From: Izhakiella australiensis
GTDB lineage: Bacteria; Pseudomonadota; Gammaproteobacteria; Enterobacterales; Enterobacteriaceae
Reading direction: 5' to 3'
DNA length: 64,000 bases
Assembly: GCF_002006995.1 (NCBI RefSeq)
Contig: NZ_MRUL01000004.1
Span: 248,001-312,000 of the forward strand
The notes beneath the pieces were generated by a model that did not search any database, was not told the origin of the DNA, and was given only the letters and a program-made list of their open reading frames with translations. How positions within the stretch are numbered: position 1 is the first letter of the stretch; each line of letters starts with the position of its first letter. The position numbers and the translations under genes are program-made. Shown in pieces: positions 9,553-17,892 of the stretch.

Positions 9553-9670
9553 GCCGATAAAACGGCATTAGCGACCAGCGTCGACTGGGCGTCCGCTGGC
9601 AACGGGCGCACATGAGCTGGCGCTCGACCACGCTGTAAACTGCGCGCGACAGGTGATGGTGAAAGGTTAA
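9553..9670 (+). pseudogene. Decayed copy of the purT 3' end
   Basis: This stretch aligns with the last ~110 bases of purT (about 2256-2368). Shared blocks include CAGCGTCGACTGGGCGTC, CGCTGGCAACGG and GGTTAAGATTT at the stop. After compensating a 1-base deletion it reads ALATGAHELALDHAVNCARQVMVKG-stop, against [26 protein letters not shown] in the intact gene. The differences look like those between species, not a fresh duplication. Base 9671 onward (GATTTTCCGGCGGCAGG) also resembles the sequence just after the real purT stop. Nothing upstream resembles the rest of purT, so it is a fragment. Confidence 0.88.
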
Positions 9671-9732
9671 GATTTTCCGGCGGCAGGAAAAAAGCAAGGG
9701 GTGCACATGTTCCATGCTTAATTTGAAAAAAT

Positions 9733-10263
9733 TTAGCTGTAATCTAAAACGAAAGTTGCGCTCGCTTCTGCTCTTCCTGGTCGGATCACATTGCTTAATG
9801 AAAAGAAATTAGCATGAAAATTAAAATAGAGCTCGCCACTCCGATCGCTGCTAGCTACCGCAGCCGGTTGACCAAGCGTAATCGGCTGGTTGTTCAAATA
9901 AGACGAAGTAATCTCGATGGCAACGTTGTTAACATTTCCCCCGCCGTTAAGCGACAGCAAATTCGTATAACCTGGAAAATTTCGCCCCTTGATTGTCATA
10001 GCAAAAGAGCCAGCAGGACAATTAGTCAGATGAAAGCTGAACGCCACGGGTATACTTCTGCTTCCCGGGCGAGCAAGATCATGGGTGGGTATATTACCCA
10101 GGTTCACTATTTTATTTTTATCACTAACAGAAATCCGACAACTTGATACAACAATATTTCCCGAAAGCTGTAGATTTTGCAGGAAGGTATCATCGCTGTT
10201 AGCAGCAGGTACGACCGCCAACAGCAGAGTATTAATAATTATTATATTTCGCGCCACGCTCAC
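9733..10263 (-). CDS. Minor fimbrial subunit, operon 2
   Basis: Pilin of about 176 residues, last gene of operon 2. I choose GTG at 10263: it follows AAGGAT with normal spacing and gives a clean signal peptide (MSVARNIIIINTLLLAVVPAANS), whereas the alternative TTG at 10281 overlaps the adhesin stop and has no ribosome site. The mature part has the paired cysteines (VSSCRIS and TNCPAG) and a C-terminus FVLDYS. It is the paralogue of 3252-3776. It ends about 60 bp from the purT remnant. Confidence 0.82.
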   Translation of the reverse strand: MSVARNIIIINTLLLAVVPAANSDDTFLQNLQLSGNIVVSSCRISVSDKNKIVNLGNIPTHDLARPGSRSIPVAFSFHLTNCPAGSFAMTIKGRNFPGYTNLLSLNGGGNVNNVAIEITSSYLNNQPITLGQPAAVASSDRSGELYFNFHANFFSLSNVIRPGRAEASATFVLDYS

Positions 10264-10273
10264 GTTATCATCC

Positions 10274-11275
10274 TTATTCAAAATCTACCCGTATATAACC
10301 ATGTGACGTAAATCTTCCCGCCGCAGGTTTCAATCCGGTAAGACTCACCGGCCAGGCGCCAATCTTTACCTGGGCAGACGTTGCCCCCAAACGAAACGGA
10401 ATAACGCTGTTTGGATCATTAGGTCTTAAAGGCCTACCGCGCTCATCAGCAATCACAAAACCCAGATCGGGATTACTGGAAACCAACGCATTGCCTGCTG
10501 TTTTTGCACCTTCAAGTCGCATAGTCATTAAGGCCTGCTGCTCGGTATTCGAACATTTTATACCAATGCTTTTCCATTGCGGATTCACGCCTTGTGGACG
10601 GTTACCCACTTCCGTATTAACAAACTCAGCCGCATCGATATCGCCAAAATTAAATGAGATAGTGGAACCGGCATTAATAACACAAGTTCCCGGCAATTTA
10701 ATTTCCCCACCCAGACTAACTGAGTAAATAACGTTAAGGAGAGGGTCAATTCTTGTCGTTGTTATATAGACACTGAATAGTCTCATCTGTTGAACATTTA
10801 TATTATTAGATATTTTCCTCTTAACCCTTAACTTTACCGTTATATCATTATCAGACACAGGAAAACTTCGCCCAAATCTTACCTGACTATCTACCGGAAA
10901 TCTTAAGTATTTTACTGGTGGATAAAAAGTGCCAACGCTCGCATTTGTGACACTTACCGCAGCATCCAGATAATCATTTATTGACAAATAGCTATAGTTA
11001 TCAATCTCTGTCGAAATAGGTAGATCAGTTAAATAACTACGAAAACTCACCCCGCGTAAAGTGAGTAATGGGCATGTTACTGTCATATCGGAATTATTTT
11101 TCCGTTCAGGGATAGTAACAATTGAACCAACGTAATTATTTCCATGACCAATTGCACCAGATAAAAAAAATGCAATATCCCTTGGAGAATCGGTCGGATA
11201 GCACATCCACGCTTTCACGCTAACGGGTGAAAATAAAAAAACAAATAATAAGCCTCTAATCAGACCATTATTCAT
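10274..11275 (-). CDS. Two-domain fimbrial tip adhesin, operon 2
   Basis: About 333 residues. Start placed at 11275 because it yields a signal peptide (MNNGLIRGLLFVFLFSPVSVKA) aligning with the operon-1 adhesin; an ATG at 11311 in the same frame is also possible, and neither has a strong ribosome site. The N-terminal domain (CYPTDS..., FRSYLTDLPI, YLSINDYLDAAVSVT) is followed by a pilin domain beginning CVINAGSTISFNFGDI and ending YIRVDFE. The pilin domain is well conserved with the operon-1 paralogue, while the receptor domain is much less so. A/T-rich codon use compared with the core genes suggests transfer. Confidence 0.8.
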   Translation of the reverse strand: MNNGLIRGLLFVFLFSPVSVKAWMCYPTDSPRDIAFFLSGAIGHGNNYVGSIVTIPERKNNSDMTVTCPLLTLRGVSFRSYLTDLPISTEIDNYSYLSINDYLDAAVSVTNASVGTFYPPVKYLRFPVDSQVRFGRSFPVSDNDITVKLRVKRKISNNINVQQMRLFSVYITTTRIDPLLNVIYSVSLGGEIKLPGTCVINAGSTISFNFGDIDAAEFVNTEVGNRPQGVNPQWKSIGIKCSNTEQQALMTMRLEGAKTAGNALVSSNPDLGFVIADERGRPLRPNDPNSVIPFRLGATSAQVKIGAWPVSLTGLKPAAGRFTSHGYIRVDFE

Positions 11276-11323
11276 CAAACACTTTGAGATAACCATCTTA
11301 ATCTTAATCATATATTAAATTTT

Positions 11324-13933
11324 TTAACCACAATCGAGCGCAATAAGGCTGACAGCTTTATTCAAACTTTCAGCTGTCAGTTGATAATCTGCATGACAGC
11401 GGGACTCCAGACTTTTACCCCAGGTCACCTCTAGCCTTCCTTTAAATGGCAAACCGCTCAGATAGGCCTGGCCATCCGCCCCGACCATACTCTGTATACC
11501 GCTGTTCATTTCCTTCACATCAGCACCAAATGGCACGGCTTTACCCTGATGCCGCAGCGTTATCAATGCCCGGACCCCGATTCGGGTATTAAATGAGGCC
11601 CTAACCAGGGCCCCCTGCACCGGCACGACACGCATAACGTTATTTTCTATATCGGTATGGTCGCCCAGCGTATTGGTATCAAGCGCGATACGGTTATAGC
11701 GATAAACCGTAGCGTAAGGCAGTACAGTGTAGCCACGCCAGTCGGTACGTACGCCGGTCTGATTTTCTACCTTCACTCCGGCGGCGCCCGGCGCGCGGAT
11801 TAGCACATTTGTATCGCCAAGCGGCTGACTGAAGGTAATACCGTCGGCGTGTCCAACAATACCGCCGGAAAGCTGCCAGTTCAGCTGACTAAAGTCACGC
11901 GCGTAGTTATAACCACCACTCAGATTGCCATAGGTACTCTGCCAATTTGCGCTCAGGCTGCCGCTGCCGCGATGAGCGCTATTATCACCACCCGCAAGGT
12001 TGTAGCTCAGATTGTTGTCAGCCAACAGCGTACCGCCGATACCGCTCTGCCAGCTGCTGCCACCGCCATCATGATTAGCATTAAACGTCGCATAGCTGCG
12101 GTTAGCCAGGGAGCTGCGACTGCCGACAAGCAGACTTATTGGCATCGACAGGTTTAATGCCATAACACGATTACTACCACCGGCTGCCCCGGATTTGTTC
12201 CATGACAGGGAAAGCGCGTAATTTATTCCTTGCCAGGCGCTGGCGTAGCCCAGCTGATACCAAAGCATGCTGCCCGCGCCATGCCAGTAAGTCTGACGGT
12301 TACCGGAAAAATAGAGCGATCCATAATCCCCCAACGATTGAGAGATATTTACCTGCAGCTGGTATTGCTTGCTGTAGCGTAAATTATGATAAGTAGTTAG
12401 CGCCGGCAGGCCATCATCCCCACGCTCTCCGCTGGCTATTTCATAACCCTGCGTGCGTTTGTAAGTTACCTCATTAAGCGTGTAAAAACCTTGAGTAGAA
12501 TAGCGGTAGCCAAGAAGCTGAAAGTTGGTTCCCCAATGATTTAACGTCTTGGCGTACAACATACGCAGTGACTGACCACGATAACGACTGCCATCAGCCA
12601 ATTTGCTTTGGGCATCAGTGATATCCAACGAAACCGCGCCCAGAATGCCGAGATTTTTACCGCCGCCCAGCATGTATGCATGATAATCTGCCGATTGCTG
12701 CATACCACCATATATAGTGAAATCACCGCGCAGGCCGGCGATCAACGTTCCTTGCAGATAGAATGGCGTATTTTTTTCATCGCTGCCGCTACGATATGTT
12801 CCCGCCACGATGTCATACTTCATTCGCCCCTCTCGCTGCAGCATTGGCACTGCAGAATATGGCACCGTATAACTCTGTCGGCTGCCGTCGCTCTCCTCTA
12901 TGCTGACGTCAAAGTTGCCACTTGATACCGTCGCGTTCATGTCATTGATGACGAATGGCCCCGGAGGAACGTAACTCTGATAGACGATATAGCCATTCTG
13001 GCGAATAATCACCTTCGCATGGGTGCGAGCGATACCGCGTACTGTCGGCGCGTATCCTTGCAGGCTATAGGGATACATGCTATCGACTGAGTAAAGCCGT
13101 ACACCGCGAAACCCGTTGCTATCAAAAAGATCGCCACTGCTGTTGCTGTCACCCGCTATAAACGTACTTTTCAGGGACACGATGGCGCGCTGTAAATAGG
13201 TGCTAACGTTACGCCAGCGGCTGAGGTGTTGGTTTGCGCCCTGGTTATAACTCCACGCGCCGGTGTTACGCAAACGCCACGGTCCGAGGTTCAATCCACT
13301 CTGTAGATTGAGGTAATAGCTCTGTTCATTTCGCGTGCGGTCGCCAGAGAACATATAATTCAGCAGGAGCGCCGGGATACCGTTATCCCATTTTTCATAC
13401 GGGATAAATCCATCGGCGTCGTGCTTAAGCGCCGCCTGAGGCAGGCTGATATCCAGCCGCAAACGGGCAAAGTTAAAATCTGTCTGCGCATCCGGGATAG
13501 CGTCTTGCAGAGCAATGCACTGCTGTGGCTTATATTTTTTCAGTTCCGGGAAAGCATCAAGGTTGGTTCCCAACTGTTCAAGCCAGTTCATATCCATACA
13601 GGGAATCAGGCCGCCAGAGCGTTTAGCCTGCGCCTCAGTCTGACGGGTAGCCTGCTGCAACGCGATAAAGCGCACATCCCCGGTAGCGATAAAGTTTCCG
13701 TTAAGATAAACATCAGTTCGATAAATGCCCGGTGCTTGCCGATGATTCTCTTCAAAACGCGACAGATCGGCCACGTTGCTCAAGTCTTCGGACAAAAAAA
13801 CGGGATTAAAATAGTTCTCAGCACGCACGGTTGTATTCCAGAGAGCAATAAAAGAAAGCACCACCAGCCCGTTAGCCTGCCTGACGACACTTTGCCGCCG
13901 ATCTCTGGTGCACAACAGTCCTGGGGGCTGCAT
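11324..13933 (-). CDS. Fimbrial outer-membrane usher, operon 2
   Basis: 869-residue FimD/PapC-family usher with the same domain order as the operon-1 usher: an N-domain (FNPVFLSED, DVYLNGNFI), the plug and barrel (GYAPTVRGIARTHAK, YVPPGPFVINDM), and C-terminal plug-like domains with a terminal cysteine (IALDCG). AAGGAT lies before the ATG at 13933. Long stretches are identical to the other usher, with divergent patches in the barrel. Expected to assemble the operon-2 fibre; cross-use of subunits between the two systems is conceivable given the similar chaperones. Confidence 0.95.
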   Translation of the reverse strand: MQPPGLLCTRDRRQSVVRQANGLVVLSFIALWNTTVRAENYFNPVFLSEDLSNVADLSRFEENHRQAPGIYRTDVYLNGNFIATGDVRFIALQQATRQTEAQAKRSGGLIPCMDMNWLEQLGTNLDAFPELKKYKPQQCIALQDAIPDAQTDFNFARLRLDISLPQAALKHDADGFIPYEKWDNGIPALLLNYMFSGDRTRNEQSYYLNLQSGLNLGPWRLRNTGAWSYNQGANQHLSRWRNVSTYLQRAIVSLKSTFIAGDSNSSGDLFDSNGFRGVRLYSVDSMYPYSLQGYAPTVRGIARTHAKVIIRQNGYIVYQSYVPPGPFVINDMNATVSSGNFDVSIEESDGSRQSYTVPYSAVPMLQREGRMKYDIVAGTYRSGSDEKNTPFYLQGTLIAGLRGDFTIYGGMQQSADYHAYMLGGGKNLGILGAVSLDITDAQSKLADGSRYRGQSLRMLYAKTLNHWGTNFQLLGYRYSTQGFYTLNEVTYKRTQGYEIASGERGDDGLPALTTYHNLRYSKQYQLQVNISQSLGDYGSLYFSGNRQTYWHGAGSMLWYQLGYASAWQGINYALSLSWNKSGAAGGSNRVMALNLSMPISLLVGSRSSLANRSYATFNANHDGGGSSWQSGIGGTLLADNNLSYNLAGGDNSAHRGSGSLSANWQSTYGNLSGGYNYARDFSQLNWQLSGGIVGHADGITFSQPLGDTNVLIRAPGAAGVKVENQTGVRTDWRGYTVLPYATVYRYNRIALDTNTLGDHTDIENNVMRVVPVQGALVRASFNTRIGVRALITLRHQGKAVPFGADVKEMNSGIQSMVGADGQAYLSGLPFKGRLEVTWGKSLESRCHADYQLTAESLNKAVSLIALDCG

Positions 13934-13961
13934 TGGTTTATCCTTACCTGAAGAACCTTTT

Positions 13962-14657
13962 TTACTGCATTACGCCCTTCATGCTTGCCGTTAGCGCGCC
14001 ATAATCGTTGATTGTCTGGTAAGTTATGTCGCCTGTACTGCTTGCCGGCATCGGTAGCGTAATAGTTGACTCAGGTGCCACCATCCTGGACGGCAGGGCG
14101 AGGCTTCCGCTTTTAAGATTGACCAGGGTCAGATAATAAGGCGAGGGATTACGAATTTTTAGCGTTGCGCCGCGCCGGATGAAGCGAAGTTGTTTCGCCG
14201 CATCGCCTGCAGGGAATGCTAAGGTCGGCGGGCGAACAAATAGTTTAATCCGCGACAGAATAGCCAGCTGCAGTACATTTTTGTTTTCAACGCTTTCACG
14301 GTTTACTGAAGGAATAGCTTTCACGTTAAGGTAGAATAAGGATTCCCTTTCAGTGGGTAGCGCGTGGCCTATATACATAATTCGCAGCGTATTTTCCTGT
14401 GACGGCTCGCTGACAAAGAGCGGCGGCGTCACGATAAAATCTTTACTTTTTTTATCATGCTGGTCAGATACCCATGAATTTATTAAATAGCGCTCATGCC
14501 TGCTGCTGTTATTCACTGACAGAGAGACCTGCTTACTGCCTGCCGGATAGATCACCCGGGTAGATCCTAATGCAATCCCTCCCTGCGCGTTAGCATATGG
14601 CAACACGGTAAAAATAGAGCACAGCAATATAGTTAGCTTTATTAAACTTTCTTTCAT
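13962..14657 (-). CDS. Periplasmic fimbrial chaperone, operon 2
   Basis: 231-residue PapD-family chaperone. The start MKESLIKLTILLCS at 14657 matches the operon-1 chaperone; the frame extends 12 codons further up but without support. From the start to about residue 130 it is nearly identical to its paralogue, including at DNA level. After SRIKLFVRP it diverges to roughly half identity before converging again at TINDYGALTASMKGVMQ. Function as for the operon-1 chaperone. Confidence 0.95.
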   Translation of the reverse strand: MKESLIKLTILLCSIFTVLPYANAQGGIALGSTRVIYPAGSKQVSLSVNNSSRHERYLINSWVSDQHDKKSKDFIVTPPLFVSEPSQENTLRIMYIGHALPTERESLFYLNVKAIPSVNRESVENKNVLQLAILSRIKLFVRPPTLAFPAGDAAKQLRFIRRGATLKIRNPSPYYLTLVNLKSGSLALPSRMVAPESTITLPMPASSTGDITYQTINDYGALTASMKGVMQ

Positions 14658-14760
14658 CATGAATATCTTTAAATATAAAAAAACGACCATCAACCCTGAT
14701 TAATAAACAAGGCTGCACGTGATACTTACAGGTAATAACAGGAAATTAAATGAACCAAAA

Positions 14761-14795
14761 ATAAAAACAGCACCGCCCATAAAAGGCCGATGCTA
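14761..14795 (-). terminator. Hairpin and T-tract directly after major pilin gene 2
   Basis: On the minus strand AGCATCG (14788-14794) pairs with CGGTGCT (14769-14775, with G-U pairs), followed by GTTTTTATTTTT. The position just after the pilin stop and the loop sequence match the operon-1 element at 8292-8330. Confidence 0.65.
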
Positions 14796-14801
14796 TCGAT
14801 A

Positions 14802-15365
14802 TTACTGGTACTTGATCATAAAGGTTGCGTCGGCATTAGCCTGGCCGGCCGTAACCTTCTCGGCCGTTGATTTATAATTTGCGCTAAAACGCAGAGTATT
14901 GGTGCCATTAATCAAATTCTGCGCAACAGAATAGGTGCTGCCATCGGGCGTAATCGGATTCGATGCGCTATCCAGAATTTGCAGCGCCACGCCTTTAGCA
15001 GTACTTGCATTGCCTGCACTATTTAACGCCAGCAGCGTTTTATCGGTTGCATCCAGCTGACCGGCAAAAGATACCTGCGCCTGTTTGGCGATACTATTAT
15101 CACATTCATTAAGCGAGATGGTAAAAGGAACGGAAGTCAGCGTGTCGCCAACGGCTTTAAACGCAGCGGTACGATACTGGCCCATCTGGACGGTCTGATT
15201 ACTGGATTCGGTACTTACCGCACAGGCCGCATTAATAAATTCACCCTGAAAATGAATCGTACCGCCATTGGCTATTACGCTAGTGTCTCCATCTGCTGCA
15301 TATGCCACGCCTGATATTAATAGCGAAAAAGACATGCCAGCCAAAGCAAGTTTACTATAATTCAT
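14802..15365 (-). CDS. Major fimbrial subunit (type 1-like), operon 2
   Basis: 187-residue FimA-family pilin. The signal peptide ends AYAA, paired cysteines are at NAACAVS and NECDNS, and the C-terminus is ADATFMIKYQ. Almost 90% of residues equal the operon-1 major pilin by eye. Changes cluster in short loops (ALNSAGNAST against ALSGAGNESA), consistent with antigenic drift after duplication or conversion. First gene of operon 2. Confidence 0.93.
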   Translation of the reverse strand: MNYSKLALAGMSFSLLISGVAYAADGDTSVIANGGTIHFQGEFINAACAVSTESSNQTVQMGQYRTAAFKAVGDTLTSVPFTISLNECDNSIAKQAQVSFAGQLDATDKTLLALNSAGNASTAKGVALQILDSASNPITPDGSTYSVAQNLINGTNTLRFSANYKSTAEKVTAGQANADATFMIKYQ

Positions 15366-15993
15366 TTAAATCTCCTTAAGTTAAAACAGGTCAAATCCCT
15401 TACATCTCTTAGCAGATAATGTATAGAAGCCGACGTAGAAAAATCGGCAATATTTTTTGCACCAAGCAAAAAAAATAATACTTTTACAATAACCAACCGG
15501 TATCATTACAAGTGTAATGGCACAAGGAAAATTATTTACAGAGAGACTAACGACAATGTTGCTATCTGAATGTTAGTGATTTCTCTGAAAAAGAAGTGAA
15601 CTGAGGGGGGAAGCCACCCCTGATTTAATACGATACATAGTTTCCCTTAACTATCTTATGACGTCTCAATTTTAACTTATTATAAATAAAACTGTAAATT
15701 GTTTATAACGATCAGTTTTGACAAAAATAATAACCAAAATCTATCATGAAAAAAAACCATAAAAATCAAAATAAAAACAGCTGGCATAACTGAACGCCTG
15801 TTTTAGTTAACGCTTTATAAAGATTATCATTAGTAACAACAAAGAATTAACTAAGTAACTAGAGATGCACTGGCATATTATTAACAATGTTCATTAATAA
15901 AATTACTGAATATAAAAAGTGTGAGAAAAACAGACTTGCAGGTAGAGTATGAAAACGGGCAAACAGAATTTTAACAGGCTTAACGGTGAAATA
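15366..15993. other. A/T-rich intergenic region upstream of fimbrial operon 2
   Basis: About 630 bp, very A/T-rich, no credible gene. The part next to the pilin gene resembles the operon-1 leader. Long A-tracts and low GC are typical of H-NS-silenced fimbrial promoters (inference). No invertible-element repeats seen. Confidence 0.5.
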
Positions 15994-16022
15994 GCCCTGG
16001 AGCATGTATTATGCGCCAGGGC
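15994..16022 (-). terminator. Terminator hairpin after zwf
   Basis: On the minus strand GCCCTGG...CCAGGGC (arms 16016-16022 and 15994-16000), extended inside by CAT/ATG, lies 14 bases after the zwf stop. Only a short T-run follows (TATTTC). Confidence 0.6.
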
Positions 16023-16035
16023 CAGAGATTAAAAA

Positions 16036-17511
16036 TTATTCGAACTCGTTCCAGGAGCGACCGTCGCGGGTGATCATCGCCACTGACGATACCGGTCCCC
16101 AGGTGCCAGCCTGATAGGGCTTGGGCGATTCCTTATCTGCTGACCAGGCATCGATAATTGAATCAACCCATTTCCACGCAGCTTCCACTTCATCACGGCG
16201 TACAAACAGGGCCTGTATACCGCGCATCGCTTCCAGAAGCAGACGCTCATAGGCATCGGCAAGATGCGACTGATTAAAGGTTTCTGAATAGCTCAAATCC
16301 AGCTTGGTGGTTTGCAGGTTGTGCTTGTGGTCAAGCCCTGGCACTTTATTGAGAATTTCAATATCCACCCCTTCGTCAGGCTGCAGGCGGATCGTCAGTT
16401 TATTCTGGGGCAGCTCCTGCCAGGATTCTTTGAACAGATTCATTTCCGGGTTTTTGAAATAAACCACGACCTCTGAACATTTAGTCGGCAAGCGCTTACC
16501 TGTGCGCAGATAAAAAGGTACCCCGGCCCAGCGCCAGTTGTCGATATCAACCCGAATGGCGACGAAAGTTTCGGTATTACTGTGCTTGTTCGCCCCCTCT
16601 TCTTCCAGATAGCCTGGTACCTTTTTACCCTGTACAAATCCTGCCGTGTACTGTCCACGAACGGTTTTTTCCCGCACGTTAGCATGGTCAATCATGCGCA
16701 GCGACCGTAAAACACGCACCTTCTCATCACGAATGCTGTCAGCGCTCAGGTCCGCCGGTGGCGACATAGCAATCATGGTCAGCACTTGCAACAGATGGTT
16801 CTGAATCATGTCACGCATCTGACCCGCTTTATCGAAATACCCCCAGCGGCCCTCAATACCGACCTCCTCCGCCACGGTAATCTGCACGTGGTCAATGGTG
16901 CGATTATCCCAGTTATTGGCAAACAGTGAGTTGGCAAAGCGCAACGCTAACAGGTTAAGCACCGTCTCTTTGCCGAGGTAATGGTCGATACGGAAGACCT
17001 GGCTTTCATCGAAATATTCGCCGACCTGATCGTTAATTTCCTGCGAGGTTTCCAGCGAGGTGCCGAGGGGCTTTTCCATCACTACCCGGGCCGGATGGGC
17101 ATTCAGCTTTGCCTGACCAAGCCCTTTACAGATAGCACCGAAGGTACCCGGCGGCATGGCAAAATAATTGATCGTTACGCGCTTTTTCTGGTCGAGCATT
17201 TTTCCTAAACGCGTAAAGTGCGAGGTGTCATCCACATCAAGATTGCAAAAATCGAGGCGTTTACTGAGCTTATCCCACAGCTCTTCGTCAATTTTTTCTT
17301 TCATGAAGGTTTCAAGGGCTTCACGCACGACTTTGGTGTAGGCGGCTTTGTCCCAGTCAGCCCGGCCAACGCCAATAATGCGCGAGTCTTCGTTAATCTG
17401 GCCGGCTTTTTCCAACTGATACAGTGAAGGCAACAGTTTACGGCGTGCAAGGTCGCCTTTGGCACCGAAAATCACCAAATCGCACGCTTGAGCTGCTTGT
17501 GTTAGCGCCAT
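16036..17511 (-). CDS. zwf: Glucose-6-phosphate 1-dehydrogenase
   Basis: First enzyme of the oxidative pentose phosphate pathway: glucose 6-phosphate plus NADP to 6-phosphogluconolactone plus NADPH. 491 residues as in E. coli. The N-terminal Rossmann motif is VIFGAKGDLARRK, the active-site block RIDHYLGKETVLN, and the C-terminus GRSWNEFE. The start MALTQAAQACDLV at 17511 has GAGGAGAAAG before it; the frame extends 19 codons further but without family support. Divergent from hexR, which in enterics represses zwf. Confidence 0.97.
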   Translation of the reverse strand: MALTQAAQACDLVIFGAKGDLARRKLLPSLYQLEKAGQINEDSRIIGVGRADWDKAAYTKVVREALETFMKEKIDEELWDKLSKRLDFCNLDVDDTSHFTRLGKMLDQKKRVTINYFAMPPGTFGAICKGLGQAKLNAHPARVVMEKPLGTSLETSQEINDQVGEYFDESQVFRIDHYLGKETVLNLLALRFANSLFANNWDNRTIDHVQITVAEEVGIEGRWGYFDKAGQMRDMIQNHLLQVLTMIAMSPPADLSADSIRDEKVRVLRSLRMIDHANVREKTVRGQYTAGFVQGKKVPGYLEEEGANKHSNTETFVAIRVDIDNWRWAGVPFYLRTGKRLPTKCSEVVVYFKNPEMNLFKESWQELPQNKLTIRLQPDEGVDIEILNKVPGLDHKHNLQTTKLDLSYSETFNQSHLADAYERLLLEAMRGIQALFVRRDEVEAAWKWVDSIIDAWSADKESPKPYQAGTWGPVSSVAMITRDGRSWNEFE

Positions 17512-17892
17512 TTCTTTCTCCTCGTTGCAGGATTGCCTGACTGGAGTAATCCATCTTTGGTCAGACACTTATTGTAATTTTGTCAGGGGTACAATGTACT
17601 TCGTTTACCCAAGGCAGGTAAACTAAACAGCGGTTATCCAGCACAATGTACCAACAGGTTGTTAATTTAAGCAGTTACCGTTACCACCATGGCTCAATTT
17701 GTGCGTCATTTTGCCTTTGTTTGTTAAATTTTGTGCCTACTGAAAATTCGACCCGCGTCATATTCTGATAAAAAAAGTGTGATCTGCCTCGCCACTCAGT
17801 GCCGTCATCAGGATGCGTCAGGTTATAGTCAGCCAAAACCTCTCTGGATTTCAGCCTATGATTGAAATCGCCAGAATTAATGAGCCTACCGG
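17512..17892. promoter_or_regulatory. Divergent zwf-hexR promoter region
   Basis: About 380 bp between divergent genes. TTGTAATTTTGTCA at 17572-17585 resembles one side of the HexR operator (TGTAAT...ATTACA), and TTAAATTTTGTG near 17726 is a weaker candidate. Both are assigned by eye. HexR control of zwf is known in relatives. Confidence 0.35.
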
